Source: Janthinobacterium sp. PAMC25594
GTDB lineage: Bacteria > Pseudomonadota > Gammaproteobacteria > Burkholderiales > Burkholderiaceae_D
Assembly: GCF_019443505.1 (NCBI RefSeq)
Contig: NZ_CP080377.1
Coordinates: forward strand, 2,356,001-2,420,000
Direction: 5' to 3'
Length of the DNA stretch: 64,000 nt
In this document: positions 54,141 to 63,505 of the stretch, piece after piece
Numbering within the stretch: position 1 is the first letter of the stretch
How the letters are laid out: every line of letters starts with the position of its first letter
Made by a program: the position numbers and the translations under genes
The notes under the pieces: model-generated
Seen by the model: the letters and a program-made list of their open reading frames with translations, nothing else
The model's database searches: none
What the model was told of the DNA's origin: nothing

Positions 54141-54155
54141 GCAACACTATTACCT
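54141..54155 (-). promoter_or_regulatory. Weak sigma54-like site before the nucleotidyltransferase gene
   Basis: Minus strand AGGTAATAGTGTTGC keeps GG and TTGC at correct spacing, matching 7 of 11 consensus positions. Transcription would start about 60 bases before the ATG at 54066. Confidence 0.3.
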
Positions 54156-54216
54156 TTTTCATACTATTTTTTGCGCATTGCAACATGCCAGACTGCCATC
54201 TTTTGTAGCGACCGCG

Positions 54217-54942
54217 TCAGCGGTACCTGGCGCATTCGCGCAGGAATACCAGGATGTCCCAGGTATAGCGTCGCAGCAGCCGGCGCGGCTCTTGCAGCAA
54301 ACGGTAAAACCACTCCATGTGGATGCGCTGCACAAAAGCGGGCGCGCGGCGCTTGCCGCCGGACCAGAAGTCGAACAGCGCGCCCACGCCCACCAGTACG
54401 TTGGCGTCCAGGGCATCCTGATGAGCGAGTATCCAGCGCTCCTGGATAGGGTTACCCATCGCCACGAGCACGACCTGGGCGCGCGTCGCATTGATTTGCC
54501 GCACCAGATCGGGCGCACTGCCGATGCCGGCATGGCCATCGCAACTGCCGACGACGTCCTGCCCCAGCACGGTGCGCACATGCGTCACCGCTTTGGCCAG
54601 GATGTCGGGTTGCGCGCCCAGCATGAACACGCGCAGCGGCTGGGCGCTTTGCCCGAACAAATACGGCGTGAAATCGGTGCCATTCAGATTCGCGGCGAAA
54701 CGGCGCCCCTGCATCAGCCTGGCGGCGATATCCATGCCGACACCATCGTTGACGATGAGGTAGCGGCGCGAGGAGTCAGCTTCCAGTACGAAGCGGTTCT
54801 TCACGATAAAGTTGGTATTGGCAAAAAACAGCGCCGTCTTTTCCCCGCGCGCGATGATGCCCAGCAAGTGCTGCGCCAGCCACTCGCGCGTCGTGCTCAG
54901 CACGGGAAAGCGGCTGATGTTGATGGTTTCTGGTGCTTCCAT
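54217..54942 (-). CDS. WecG/TagA-family glycosyltransferase
   Basis: 241 residues. The family pattern is clear: ALFFANTNFIVKNRFVLEAD, VNDGVGMDIAARL, NGTDFTPYLF, VLVAMGNPIQERWI, and GVGALFDFWSGGKRRAPAFV followed by MEWFYRLLQEPRRLLRRY. Members add ManNAc or a related sugar to lipid-linked intermediates on the cytoplasmic side. Cysteine-free, no membrane helix. It is preceded by the flippase gene with an 18-base gap. Confidence 0.9.
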   Translation of the reverse strand: MEAPETINISRFPVLSTTREWLAQHLLGIIARGEKTALFFANTNFIVKNRFVLEADSSRRYLIVNDGVGMDIAARLMQGRRFAANLNGTDFTPYLFGQSAQPLRVFMLGAQPDILAKAVTHVRTVLGQDVVGSCDGHAGIGSAPDLVRQINATRAQVVLVAMGNPIQERWILAHQDALDANVLVGVGALFDFWSGGKRRAPAFVQRIHMEWFYRLLQEPRRLLRRYTWDILVFLRECARYR

Positions 54943-54960
54943 GGTGCTTGTGCGCCTCCT

Positions 54961-56460
54961 TCAATCCGCGGCCGCGCCGCGGTGCTTCAAATTGCGTAAT
55001 TGCCTGAGCAGTGACAATGGATCAAAGCCCCCTGCCGTGCCGCGCAGCGCGCGCCCCAGCAGCAGCATCGGCAGCAGGTAGGCGATGGCGCCGGCAAACA
55101 GGGCCAGCACCAGCAGCACGATGGCGCTGCCCTGCCACCAGCGGACCATCGCGTACAAGGTCAGCAACAGTGCCGCAGCGCCCGCCAGGATAGGCTGCAG
55201 CGCCACCAGGAAGGACGTCCAGGGCAAGTCCATGGCCTTGCATGCCAGGTGCTGCGACCACGGCAACATCAGCAGGTAGGCGGCGGCAAACGACAAGCTC
55301 ATCGCCAGCAAGCCATACTGGCTGAAGCAGGCGGCCAGGATCACGGCGAGGCTCAGCTGCAAGATACCGAGCAGCGGCGGCCAGCGGCTGTGTCCCAGGG
55401 CAAACAGTACATAGTTGTTCAGTTCCGCTACCGAAGAGAGGCAATACAGCAGTGCCAGCGCGGCGATGGTACTACTGGCAGGCAACCATTTCTGGCCAAA
55501 TACCGTTGCCACCAGCGGCTCGGCCAGGGCGGCCTGGAACAGCAGCATGGGCAGCATCAGGAACAGCATCATCGCCAGCAATTGCAGGTAAGCCTGGCGC
55601 AGCTGCTCGGGCTTGCCGCTGGCGGCGGCGAACACGGGCAGCGAGACGCGCAGCAGCGACGCCGTGATGACCAGGTACACGGCCGACGTCAGGCGCTTGG
55701 CCAAGTTGTACAGCCCGGTCGCATACGGTCCCAAAAAGAGACTCACCAGCAAGGAATCGCCATTGCTGTTGGCAAAAGACAAGATGCCGGAGACGCTGAC
55801 CTGGCGCACATCATGCCAGTAGCGGCTGGGCCGCGCGCGCCACGCCAGGCTGGGCAGCCAGCCGCTTTGCAGCACCACCAGCAGCAGCGCCAGTCCGGCC
55901 GCCATCACTTGCTGCACCACCAGCGACATGGCGCCCCAGCCACGGTAGGCCAGTGCAATGCCCAGCACGCCACCGAGCATGACGGACACGGTGGAGCGGA
56001 TGGCCAGCTGCTTGAATTTCATCTGCCGTACCAGCCGCGCTTCGTAGGAACGCACCATGCCAAAGAACAGGATCGAGAGGCTCATGCCTTGCAGCACGGG
56101 CGCCAGCGATGGTGCGCTGAACAGCGCCGAGACGGGGCCGGCGCTCAGGAACATGCAGGCGCACAACAACAGGCCGGCGGCCGTGCAGCGCCAGAACAGC
56201 GCCGAATAGACGCCGTCATCGGGTTCTTGCGCGCGTATCACGGGCATGGCCAGTGCATCGAGCACGACCAGGCGCGAGAACAGGATGAACAAATGGGCAA
56301 TCGTCAACAAGCCGAATTCGGCAGGGTTGAGCAGCCGCGCCAGGATGGCGAAGATGATGAAGGACAAGCCCTGCTGGGCCAGATTGTCGAGCACGGCCCA
56401 GAAGGAGCCGGACGCCATGCCAGGCGCCTTGACGTTGCCTTCGGCTTTGCTCTCGCTCAT
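54961..56460 (-). CDS. Polysaccharide flippase (Wzx/MOP family)
   Basis: 499 residues with about 12-14 hydrophobic helices. N-terminus SGSFWAVLDNLAQQGLSFII and ILARLLNPAEFGLLTIAHLF are typical of the MOP lipopolysaccharide-biosynthesis exporters. It should flip the lipid-linked repeat unit made by the neighbouring glycosyltransferases. The polymerase could be the O-antigen-ligase-like gene at 60098. It follows the glycosyltransferase at 56474 with a 13-base gap. Confidence 0.9.
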   Translation of the reverse strand: MSESKAEGNVKAPGMASGSFWAVLDNLAQQGLSFIIFAILARLLNPAEFGLLTIAHLFILFSRLVVLDALAMPVIRAQEPDDGVYSALFWRCTAAGLLLCACMFLSAGPVSALFSAPSLAPVLQGMSLSILFFGMVRSYEARLVRQMKFKQLAIRSTVSVMLGGVLGIALAYRGWGAMSLVVQQVMAAGLALLLVVLQSGWLPSLAWRARPSRYWHDVRQVSVSGILSFANSNGDSLLVSLFLGPYATGLYNLAKRLTSAVYLVITASLLRVSLPVFAAASGKPEQLRQAYLQLLAMMLFLMLPMLLFQAALAEPLVATVFGQKWLPASSTIAALALLYCLSSVAELNNYVLFALGHSRWPPLLGILQLSLAVILAACFSQYGLLAMSLSFAAAYLLMLPWSQHLACKAMDLPWTSFLVALQPILAGAAALLLTLYAMVRWWQGSAIVLLVLALFAGAIAYLLPMLLLGRALRGTAGGFDPLSLLRQLRNLKHRGAAAD

Positions 56461-56473
56461 GCCGCTGCCCCGC

Positions 56474-57676
56474 TCACGAGCGTGCCTTGTAGCTGGCCAC
56501 GGTCGCGCTGACGAAATCGCTGATGCGCGCGGCTATCGTGCCAATATCGAAGCGGTGCGAATGCTGCAGCGCATTTTGCGCCAGGCGCATGCGCGCTGGC
56601 TCGTCCGGTTCCAGCACGTCGCGTAGCAAGGTGATCAGTTCGTCGTGCTGGCCCGAGGCAAAGGTGTAGCCATTCTCGTTTTCGCGGATGCTCTCGGCGA
56701 TGCCGCCGGAACGCGCGCAAATGACGGGCACGCCGTAGGCCAGCGCTTCGACGACGATGCGGCCAAACGGCTCCTTCCACTTCGACGGCACCACCAGCAC
56801 GTCGAACAGCGGATAGACGTCATCGGGCTTGACCCAGCCCATGAACTCGACGTCGGCATCGCCGAATTTTTCACGCAGGCTGGCCACATACGCTTCGTCC
56901 TCGCCCGTACCGCCGATCAGGAAGCGCACATTGCTGTTCGGCCCCATCAGGCGCGCCGCATCGGCCAGCACGTCGACACCCTTGTGCGGCGCCAGCACGC
57001 CCATGTAGCCAACGACCAGCTTGCCGTCGCGCGCCTTGGGCACCCGCCCCGCGATGGGGAACACGGGACCGGGAATGACGGCCGAAGTGGCGTGCTTGAA
57101 GTAGCCCAGTTCCAGATGTTGATCGACAACAAAACGCGTTTCGCCAAAGACCCCGTCCACCAGGTGCGACATCGGTTTCTTTCCAACTGACAACACCTTG
57201 CAACTGCCGCACTGGCCCGTGCAATTGGCGCCGTTCTTGAACAGGCCGCCACGCCAGCAAGCCAGAAAGTAACTCTGGATGACGTGTACCACGGGCACCT
57301 TGTGCATGCGCGCCAGCAACCAGGTTGCCACATTGATGTTTTCAATGCTGACCGTCATGACGACGTCGGGCCGGAAAGCATTGACGTGCGGGCGCAAGCG
57401 CCAGTAGGCGCGCGGATTGAAATTTTCCAGCACATGCCACAACATCTTCAAGGCTGCCGGGCGTTTGGTAAAAAAGTAGTCCCAGTACACATTCGGCGAG
57501 CGCATGATATGCACTTCCACGCCCTTGTACTGTTCCACGCCGGCGGCGTCGCCGACAGTGACGACGCGCACCTCGTGTCCCTGGGCCAGCAAGCCGCTGG
57601 CGATCATGAACGAGCCTTCCGGCCCGCCCCCTTTGCCGCGGGGAGGAAAGGCGGCACACACAAGCAAAATTTTCAA
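56474..57676 (-). CDS. Glycosyltransferase family 4
   Basis: 400 residues, GT-B fold. N-terminal CAAFPPRGKGGGPEGSFMIA; nucleotide-sugar region GYMGVLAPHKGVDVLADAA and FLIGGTGEDEAYV; EX7E-type site VVPSKWKEPFGRIVVEALAYG. A cysteine group CTGQCGSC near residue 175 probably forms a structural metal or disulfide site found in several related transferases. Donor unknown. Part of the exopolysaccharide operon. Confidence 0.88.
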   Translation of the reverse strand: MKILLVCAAFPPRGKGGGPEGSFMIASGLLAQGHEVRVVTVGDAAGVEQYKGVEVHIMRSPNVYWDYFFTKRPAALKMLWHVLENFNPRAYWRLRPHVNAFRPDVVMTVSIENINVATWLLARMHKVPVVHVIQSYFLACWRGGLFKNGANCTGQCGSCKVLSVGKKPMSHLVDGVFGETRFVVDQHLELGYFKHATSAVIPGPVFPIAGRVPKARDGKLVVGYMGVLAPHKGVDVLADAARLMGPNSNVRFLIGGTGEDEAYVASLREKFGDADVEFMGWVKPDDVYPLFDVLVVPSKWKEPFGRIVVEALAYGVPVICARSGGIAESIRENENGYTFASGQHDELITLLRDVLEPDEPARMRLAQNALQHSHRFDIGTIAARISDFVSATVASYKARS

Positions 57677-57721
57677 GTCGGCGCTCGATCAGTAAAAAGA
57701 GAGAAAAAAGTGGACATGGCG

Positions 57722-58789
57722 TCAGCTGACGGTCGCCCTGTTCTTGACGCCCAGGCGCGCGAACATGCCCTCGATCCGTCCGGCGTACTTCTTGCCGAGG
57801 TTTTTCACGGCCAGCGCGCAATAGCGTTCCACCGTATAGAAGTACAGGGTCGCCAGCGCAATGTTCAGCCCGAAAGTCAGCGCGACGACGACGGGATGGG
57901 CAATATCGTCCGGATACAGCTTCTTGACCCAGTACAGCACCGGCATGTGCAGCAGGTACAGTGAAAAACTCAGGCTTCCCATCAGCCGCAGCAAGGGATT
58001 GCCGAACAGCAGGCGCGCGCTGAGGGAGTCGAAGGAAAAGGCGAAAATAAAGAAGGCCACCAGCACCGCCATCACCAGCGTGCTGAGGTTTTCATGGGTC
58101 ATGCGCTCGCTGAGCTGGATGAAGCCGCATTCGACGCCCAGGAAAAGCAGCAACAAGCTCACATGGATGATATTGATCAACTGCGGCTGGTGAAATTCAA
58201 TGTGCATCTTCCGGCGCACCACGCCGGCCAGCACGCCAAAGGCAAAGTAGTGCAGATTGGCGCCCACAAACGTGCCCGGCAGGCTGCGGCGCAGCATGAT
58301 CAGCAGCACGCAGGCGAAGACGATAAAGACCAGTGGCAAGGCATTCTTGGTCGACACATAGTGGGCCGTTGCGCTCCACAGCAGCAGGAACAGGACATAG
58401 AACTGCACTTGCGGGCCTATCGTCCAGAAGACAGACTCGTTACCGATGAACAACAGATGACGCAGCAAATTGTGCGTGCCGATCTGATACTCGAACTGCG
58501 GGTCGAAGCAAGTGAAGATGACGAAGGACGCAAGGATCGTGAACAGGTAGGCGGGCGCGATGCGCGTAAAGCGCGCCAGGCTGTAGGCAGTAACGTCCTC
58601 GGCACAGAATTTCTTGTCGAGATACAGGTAGGACAAGAGAAAGCCGCTGAGCGAGAAAAAAATCATCACGCCCAGGTTATGGAAATGGTGCGACAGGCGT
58701 AAAAATCCTTCGCTACCCATGTGGGCGTAAATCACCATCAGGGCGGCAAAACCGGCCAGGCCGGAGATTGAATCGATTTTCTTGTTCAC
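57722..58789 (-). CDS. OafA-like membrane acyltransferase 3
   Basis: 355 residues from a GTG start. About ten hydrophobic helices; the first carries the family catalytic His region VIYAHMG and FHNLGVMIFFSLSGFLLSYL. Such enzymes O-acetylate or succinylate surface polysaccharides. The last cytoplasmic stretch (GRIEGMFARLGVKNRATVS) is basic. Gap of 191 bases to the upstream glycosyltransferase, otherwise in line with the operon. Confidence 0.86.
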   Translation of the reverse strand: MNKKIDSISGLAGFAALMVIYAHMGSEGFLRLSHHFHNLGVMIFFSLSGFLLSYLYLDKKFCAEDVTAYSLARFTRIAPAYLFTILASFVIFTCFDPQFEYQIGTHNLLRHLLFIGNESVFWTIGPQVQFYVLFLLLWSATAHYVSTKNALPLVFIVFACVLLIMLRRSLPGTFVGANLHYFAFGVLAGVVRRKMHIEFHQPQLINIIHVSLLLLFLGVECGFIQLSERMTHENLSTLVMAVLVAFFIFAFSFDSLSARLLFGNPLLRLMGSLSFSLYLLHMPVLYWVKKLYPDDIAHPVVVALTFGLNIALATLYFYTVERYCALAVKNLGKKYAGRIEGMFARLGVKNRATVS

Positions 58790-58980
58790 TGAGATAGCTC
58801 ACCGGTTATGAAGGAAAAACATAGCCGTCTCGGCTGCTCCTGCGATCGGTGCATCAATACACCGCCGCGCAGCACTATTATAATTAGATTAATTTTTATT
58901 GTGCGTACATTATGACATGCCGCTTGAAATAATTACCTTTTACACCACGGTTCCAGCAAGGAAACATCTTTGACGCCAGC

Positions 58981-60108
58981 TTATTTTCGCTTGCGCAGAA
59001 GTTCTTCATAGATTGCCACGTAGCGCCCGCCGATATGATTCCAGCTGTACTGCTCGGAAAAATGCTGTAATTGCAGGCGCCGCGCCGCGTACGCATCCTG
59101 GTCTTGCGCATGCGCGGCGGCAATTGCCGCCACCGTCTGCACCACGTCGCCAGTGTGCAAGATACCGAGCTGCGCCTTTTCCAGCAGCTTGCGAAATGGC
59201 GGAATATCGCTGAGCACAGGCGTCAAGCCCGCGCTCATCGCTTCGATGGCGGCAATGCCAAAGCCTTCATGACGCGACAGGCAGATATAGTAGCTCGACT
59301 GCGACATCAGCTCGGCCAGTTGCGCATCGCTGGGATTGGCGACGATGCTGACGCGTTCGGCAATCCCCTTCTCGCGCGCCAGCGCTTCCAGGTCGGCGCG
59401 GCTGAGGTCATACTCGCGCCCGGCAATCACCAGGCGCCATTCAGGATGGCGCGCGGCCAGTCCGGCAAACAGGTCCAGCGTTTCCTTCAACCCCTTGTTC
59501 GACGACCAGCGCCCGAAATACATGATGCACGGCAACTTCGTGGCAGAACCCTTGGCCTGGTACTTTTCCACATTGACGCCGTTTTCAATCACCGTCAGGC
59601 GCGGCGCCTTGATGATCTTGCCGAACAGATTGCCATCGTTGTCGCTGGTGCCGACCACGCGCGCATACGCGTGCGAGGTGGCGCGCGTGACGGTATGGAA
59701 GAAGATCGTCTTCAGGCGCGAGGCAAAGCTGGTATGGAAGAAGCCGCCATGGGTGGAGGCAACCAGCGGACGCCGGTGCAGCCACTTGGTGGCGGCCAGG
59801 TAATCATAGGCAAAATCGACGCCATGCACGTGCACCACGTCATAATCGCCCAGCAGTCGCACCACGCCGGGCGAGAACGGATAGCGCGTCGAGCCCGAAT
59901 AGGGAATGCGGATCACGCGCACGCCATTGACCACCTCTTCCGCCGGCAGGATGTCGGCCGGGTTCACGAATACGCGGTTCAGCGTGATGATGGTGGGAAT
60001 GTGACCGTGGCAACGGGCTTGGTAATGGGCAATATTTTGTACGACATCTTCCATGCCACCGATCGATGGATAGTACTGGCGAACAACATGTGCAACTTTA
60101 ATCGGCAT
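58981..60108 (-). CDS. Glycosyltransferase family 4
   Basis: 375 residues from ATG 60108 (MPIKVAHVVRQYYPSIGGME), with GGAAAG just upstream; 60129 is an alternative. GT-B features: HVHGVDFAYDYLAATKWLHR, VIENGVNVEKYQ, YFGRWSSNKGLKETLDLFAG and the acidic site LSRHEGFGIAAIEAMSAGL. No cysteine cluster, unlike the GT4 gene at 56474. Probably adds another sugar of the same polymer. It overlaps the ligase-like gene by 11 bases. Confidence 0.9.
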   Translation of the reverse strand: MPIKVAHVVRQYYPSIGGMEDVVQNIAHYQARCHGHIPTIITLNRVFVNPADILPAEEVVNGVRVIRIPYSGSTRYPFSPGVVRLLGDYDVVHVHGVDFAYDYLAATKWLHRRPLVASTHGGFFHTSFASRLKTIFFHTVTRATSHAYARVVGTSDNDGNLFGKIIKAPRLTVIENGVNVEKYQAKGSATKLPCIMYFGRWSSNKGLKETLDLFAGLAARHPEWRLVIAGREYDLSRADLEALAREKGIAERVSIVANPSDAQLAELMSQSSYYICLSRHEGFGIAAIEAMSAGLTPVLSDIPPFRKLLEKAQLGILHTGDVVQTVAAIAAAHAQDQDAYAARRLQLQHFSEQYSWNHIGGRYVAIYEELLRKRK

Positions 60109-61384
60109 AATGGGCTTTCCCGGCAACAAATTGGCCGGAGCGCAGCGGAGAGGTCAGCCATTTCTTGTCGCGCACGGCGCAACAGCCGAGCAAGAACCAG
60201 AGGACACCGGCCGACTTCAGCGCGAACAGGGAGGTACCGCTGATGCACAGGATCAGCGACATATAGATAACGATATAGGTACGGAAGCGCTCGCCGTGTT
60301 CGTCGCGCATCTTGATCATCCACAGGCCGATCCACAGCACCACGCAGCCAAACAGGCCAAAGCGCGTCAGGATGATGGAATAGCCCATGTCGCCGAAGTT
60401 GATGTTGTAGCCGGCCAGTCCGAAAATTTCAGCCGTGCCGAAACGCACCATGGTAATGCCGCTCAAATACAAGCGGCCAGGAATGTTGTCACTGTAGCGC
60501 CCATCGTAGTACAGGCCGAACAGGATCAGGATGACGGCACACACGAAAGGCAGGATCATCACCAGGCGATTGCCGCGTCCTGAAAAAAGCAGGCGCATCA
60601 GCACCATGAAACCCATGGTCACCAGGCCATAGCGCGAATCGGCCAGGGTGATCATGATGGCGGCGGCGCCGAGGAAAAAGGCCATCGAGCGCCATTGCTC
60701 GCGGCCCTTGGACAAGCCCCATGCCGCCACGATCACGGCAAAGTTGCCAAGCGAGACAGGTTCGAGAAATACGGACGAGACGCGATGGTTGCCCAGCAGG
60801 AAAGGCAGGATGGTGCGGCCGATGCCGGCCGGGCGGATGCCGTTCAGCGCCAGGGTGCTGCCTTCAGCCCAGTTGGTACTGGTCGCGATATTGCCTTGCG
60901 CCAAGTAATACGAATACACATTGAACAGCTTGGAATACACATCGACCAGCAGCAACTCGAAAAAGCCCACCGCCAGCACGATATAGATAATGATCTTCAA
61001 CAGACGGTCGGCGAATTTCTCGTCACCGAAATTGCGCCCAAGAAAATAGAAGAGCACCAGGATGATAATGTCGCGGAAACCCTTGGGATCGAGCGAACTG
61101 CGCAGCAAGGCCAGCAGCAGCAAATACGAGGCGATCAGGGTCAGGATGGCCACGAAAGACAGTTCGATGCGGCGCAACAGGAGCACGGCACAAGTGACGT
61201 AGATGCACAGCTCGGAAAACGCCACCAGCGCCGTCGATGCCTTGAAGAAATGCGTGTGCACAAAGCACAGCACCGCCTGGTAAACCGTGGCGGCGATCAG
61301 TATGGCCAGCAACAAATGGCGCTTGTTGCTCTCCTCGCCAGCGTCGGGCAAGCTGGCGTGGGGGGTGCGGGCGTAGAGAGTCAT
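60098..61384 (-). CDS. O-antigen ligase / polysaccharide polymerase-like membrane protein
   Basis: 428 residues from ATG 61384; a GTG extension to 61429 is possible. About ten to eleven membrane helices in Wzy/WaaL style, with a long periplasmic loop near residues 150-210 (AQGNIATSTNWAEGSTLALN) and a short motif with FGTAEIFGLAGYNINFGDMGY. In exosortase-linked loci such genes polymerise or ligate the exopolysaccharide. Exact role unknown. Confidence 0.78.
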   Translation of the reverse strand: MTLYARTPHASLPDAGEESNKRHLLLAILIAATVYQAVLCFVHTHFFKASTALVAFSELCIYVTCAVLLLRRIELSFVAILTLIASYLLLLALLRSSLDPKGFRDIIILVLFYFLGRNFGDEKFADRLLKIIIYIVLAVGFFELLLVDVYSKLFNVYSYYLAQGNIATSTNWAEGSTLALNGIRPAGIGRTILPFLLGNHRVSSVFLEPVSLGNFAVIVAAWGLSKGREQWRSMAFFLGAAAIMITLADSRYGLVTMGFMVLMRLLFSGRGNRLVMILPFVCAVILILFGLYYDGRYSDNIPGRLYLSGITMVRFGTAEIFGLAGYNINFGDMGYSIILTRFGLFGCVVLWIGLWMIKMRDEHGERFRTYIVIYMSLILCISGTSLFALKSAGVLWFLLGCCAVRDKKWLTSPLRSGQFVAGKAHYAD

Positions 61385-61441
61385 GCTTGTTTCATCATCG
61401 GTTAATAAGACAGATTGGTCAGGCTGCACGCCGTGTTATTG

Positions 61442-62155
61442 CTAGTCATCGAACTTGCCGGCCAGTTTTTCCGTCGGCGCCTTGCCGATATGGGCAAACA
61501 GGGCATTGACGAACTGATCCTGCAACGCATATGCCGCCGTCTTGTCGGCCTGGATGCTCGAGACGCGGAACAGCAAGCCATCGGGCACCTTGCCGCCCAA
61601 GCCATAGAACAGTTGGAGCAGCTTGCGCCCCACGCCAGGCAAGGTGGCGCGGTCGCCAACGGTCACCCAGTAGGTAATCGGCTCATTGCGGCTGCCACTG
61701 ACTGCCACCAGGCGGCGCACGGGAATGTTGCGCTCGGCCACCTTCAGCGTGCCCACGTCATTGCTGGTGATGGCAAAGCCTTGCGCCGTATAGCAAATTT
61801 CGGGGCGGTGTGCCTGCGTCGCTTCGCCGCGCTGGTCATCGCCATAGGCGACCGACAGCAAGATGCGTTCGCCAGCGGCGTTCACATAGGTGCGCGCCAG
61901 CGTTTGCGTGTAAATCTTCGCCAGCGCAGCCTCGGCTTCCGGGTTGACCACGGCGGCGGCCGCATCGCGCTCTTCATGCCACTCGCCGAACTCGGCCGGC
62001 ACCAGCGTCGTCAGGTCCAGCATCGGCTTGCCTTCGGACATCTTGACCGTGGGCGTCACTATCTTCGTCAGCACCGAGGTCGAGACCATCAGCACGCCCA
62101 GCAGCAGGCCCGCGAACAGCGTCTTGCGCTGCATACTTTGCAGTGTATCAAGCAT
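61442..62155 (-). CDS. epsI: Exosortase B-associated protein EpsI
   Basis: 237 residues from ATG 62155 (MLDTLQSMQRKTLFAGLLLG). One N-terminal membrane anchor, then the EpsI domain with LVPAEFGEWHEE, VAYGDDQRGEATQAHRPEICY (His/Pro/Cys motif) and VGRKLLQLFYGLGGKVPDGL. EpsI is encoded with or fused to exosortases and is required for exopolysaccharide in some hosts, though its biochemistry is unclear. The start overlaps the xrtB stop by 8 bases. Confidence 0.92.
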   Translation of the reverse strand: MLDTLQSMQRKTLFAGLLLGVLMVSTSVLTKIVTPTVKMSEGKPMLDLTTLVPAEFGEWHEERDAAAAVVNPEAEAALAKIYTQTLARTYVNAAGERILLSVAYGDDQRGEATQAHRPEICYTAQGFAITSNDVGTLKVAERNIPVRRLVAVSGSRNEPITYWVTVGDRATLPGVGRKLLQLFYGLGGKVPDGLLFRVSSIQADKTAAYALQDQFVNALFAHIGKAPTEKLAGKFDD

Positions 62156-63041
62156 GTTTTTTCTCCCGCCGCTGCACATACGACTGCAACAGCCAATCAA
62201 CGCCCAGGATCAGCAACAGGGCGGATATGAACAGCACCATGCCGGCAAAACCATGCAGGAAGCCCTGCCCTGCCGCGTCGCCGAAATAATACGTAATCAG
62301 GGTCAAGGTCATCACGCGGATCACATTGGCCGTAAAGGAAATCGGCACGATCAGTACGGCCAGCACGCCGTTGCGCAGGGCAGACGTATGGCGCACCAGA
62401 TTGAGGTAGAACAAACCCAGGGCTTCAAGCGTAAACAGCGTGTGCAAACCGGCGCAGGCATCTGCTACCATCAACTGATATTGGCCCATCTGCAAAATCA
62501 CGCCGCTGCGGGCGATCGGATAACCGAGGAAAAACAGCACATGTTCAGTGACATACGACACAGCCGTCTTCATCGGCATCGTCAACATTGCCACCAGGAT
62601 GCCGGGCAAGGGAATCATGAACAGCATGAAAAACAGGGGAAACCACATGATGCGCAAGGCCAGGGTACCGCGCTTGATCAGCAGCACCGCAGCCAGCAGG
62701 ACGATGTAGGAGCCGATTTCAAAGATGGAAAACTGTTGCGAGCGGCCCAGCACATACATGACCAGGCCCACCACGGCGACGACCCAGCCTGCCCTGGACG
62801 AAGGCTGGCCCTCGGTTCTTGCCATCATTTCCGGCCACTTGCGGTACAGCAGCCAGGTCGACAGCACGAGGATGATCGGGCCATGCGCCTGCTCCTCGCT
62901 CATCCACAAGCCAGTGATCAAGTCATAAAAGGACGGGACGTACAGGGCCAGCAAACCGACCACGACCGGTCCCCATTCGGGAATGGCGGCCTTCCACCAC
63001 GGTATCACGGCGCCGCGCGAGCTTAAGGAAGAGGTTTGCAT
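62148..63041 (-). CDS. xrtB: Exosortase B
   Basis: 297 residues with eight or so membrane helices. The transpeptidase-like triad is in place: Cys196 (ADACAGLHTLF), Arg242 (SFTANVIRVM) and His263 (GFLHGFAGM). Exosortases cleave PEP-CTERM proteins at the outer face of the inner membrane; three candidate substrates are in this window. Together with EpsI this is the B type. First gene of the minus-strand exopolysaccharide operon with a possible sigma54 promoter at 63141. Confidence 0.94.
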   Translation of the reverse strand: MQTSSLSSRGAVIPWWKAAIPEWGPVVVGLLALYVPSFYDLITGLWMSEEQAHGPIILVLSTWLLYRKWPEMMARTEGQPSSRAGWVVAVVGLVMYVLGRSQQFSIFEIGSYIVLLAAVLLIKRGTLALRIMWFPLFFMLFMIPLPGILVAMLTMPMKTAVSYVTEHVLFFLGYPIARSGVILQMGQYQLMVADACAGLHTLFTLEALGLFYLNLVRHTSALRNGVLAVLIVPISFTANVIRVMTLTLITYYFGDAAGQGFLHGFAGMVLFISALLLILGVDWLLQSYVQRREKKHA

Positions 63042-63140
63042 TACTACCCCATGAATGACTGTCGTATCAAAAGCGCCTGCCTTACCGAATGGTACAGCAC
63101 AGCATCGTTGGCATCGGTTAAACCTCGGCCTATCGTATTT

Positions 63141-63155
63141 GCAAGATAGCTCCCC
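63141..63155 (-). promoter_or_regulatory. Candidate sigma54 promoter of xrtB
   Basis: Minus strand GGGGAGCTATCTTGC has GG at -24 and a full TTGC at -12 with correct spacing; 7 of 11 consensus positions agree. It would start about 90 bases before the xrtB ATG. Confidence 0.4.
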
Positions 63156-63426
63156 CAGAAACCTTTAAAGGATAAGAAACTATTTTAACAAAACATTAAG
63201 ATTATAACGGAGCCGCGACGCTGGTCAAGCTGAAATACTGCATTTGGGCAGGCTATTTTTTCGTCCACGCGCAAATATTGGCAAAAGAGACAAATCCCTG
63301 TGCAATCAATCACTTGCCATATGGAAAAATGATTCTCTTGATCAACTTTAACCTGCCGCAGCTGCCACGACGGAAACGGACTTACACGAACGGCAACACG
63401 CGTACTTCAGCGGCAAGCTGCGCGAT

Positions 63427-63470
63427 AAAACGGCGCGCATGACCGCTCCAACTGGCGCGACCATGCGTGC
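63427..63470 (-). terminator. Terminator-like hairpin after the GH5 gene
   Basis: A nine-pair stem (GCGCGCATG with CATGCGTGC, one G-U) with a 20-base loop, followed on the minus strand by GTTTTA. Placed 36 bases below the GH5 stop. Confidence 0.5.
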
Positions 63471-63505
63471 GCAACAAGCGTCGTGGCACAACGCTACGCC
63501 ACCGT

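Larger units (their letters stand above)
63042..63505. other. 464-base gap between xrtB and GH5 gene
   Basis: Contains a sigma54-like site (63141-63155) for xrtB, a run of A/T at 63170-63210, and a terminator-like hairpin for the GH5 gene (63427-63470). No coding region is supported. Confidence 0.5.

Noticed and set aside
63484-63499. TGGCAC...GC sequence near the GH5 stop
   Set aside because: The GG-GC spacing is one base too long for sigma54 and no gene start lies downstream on that strand.
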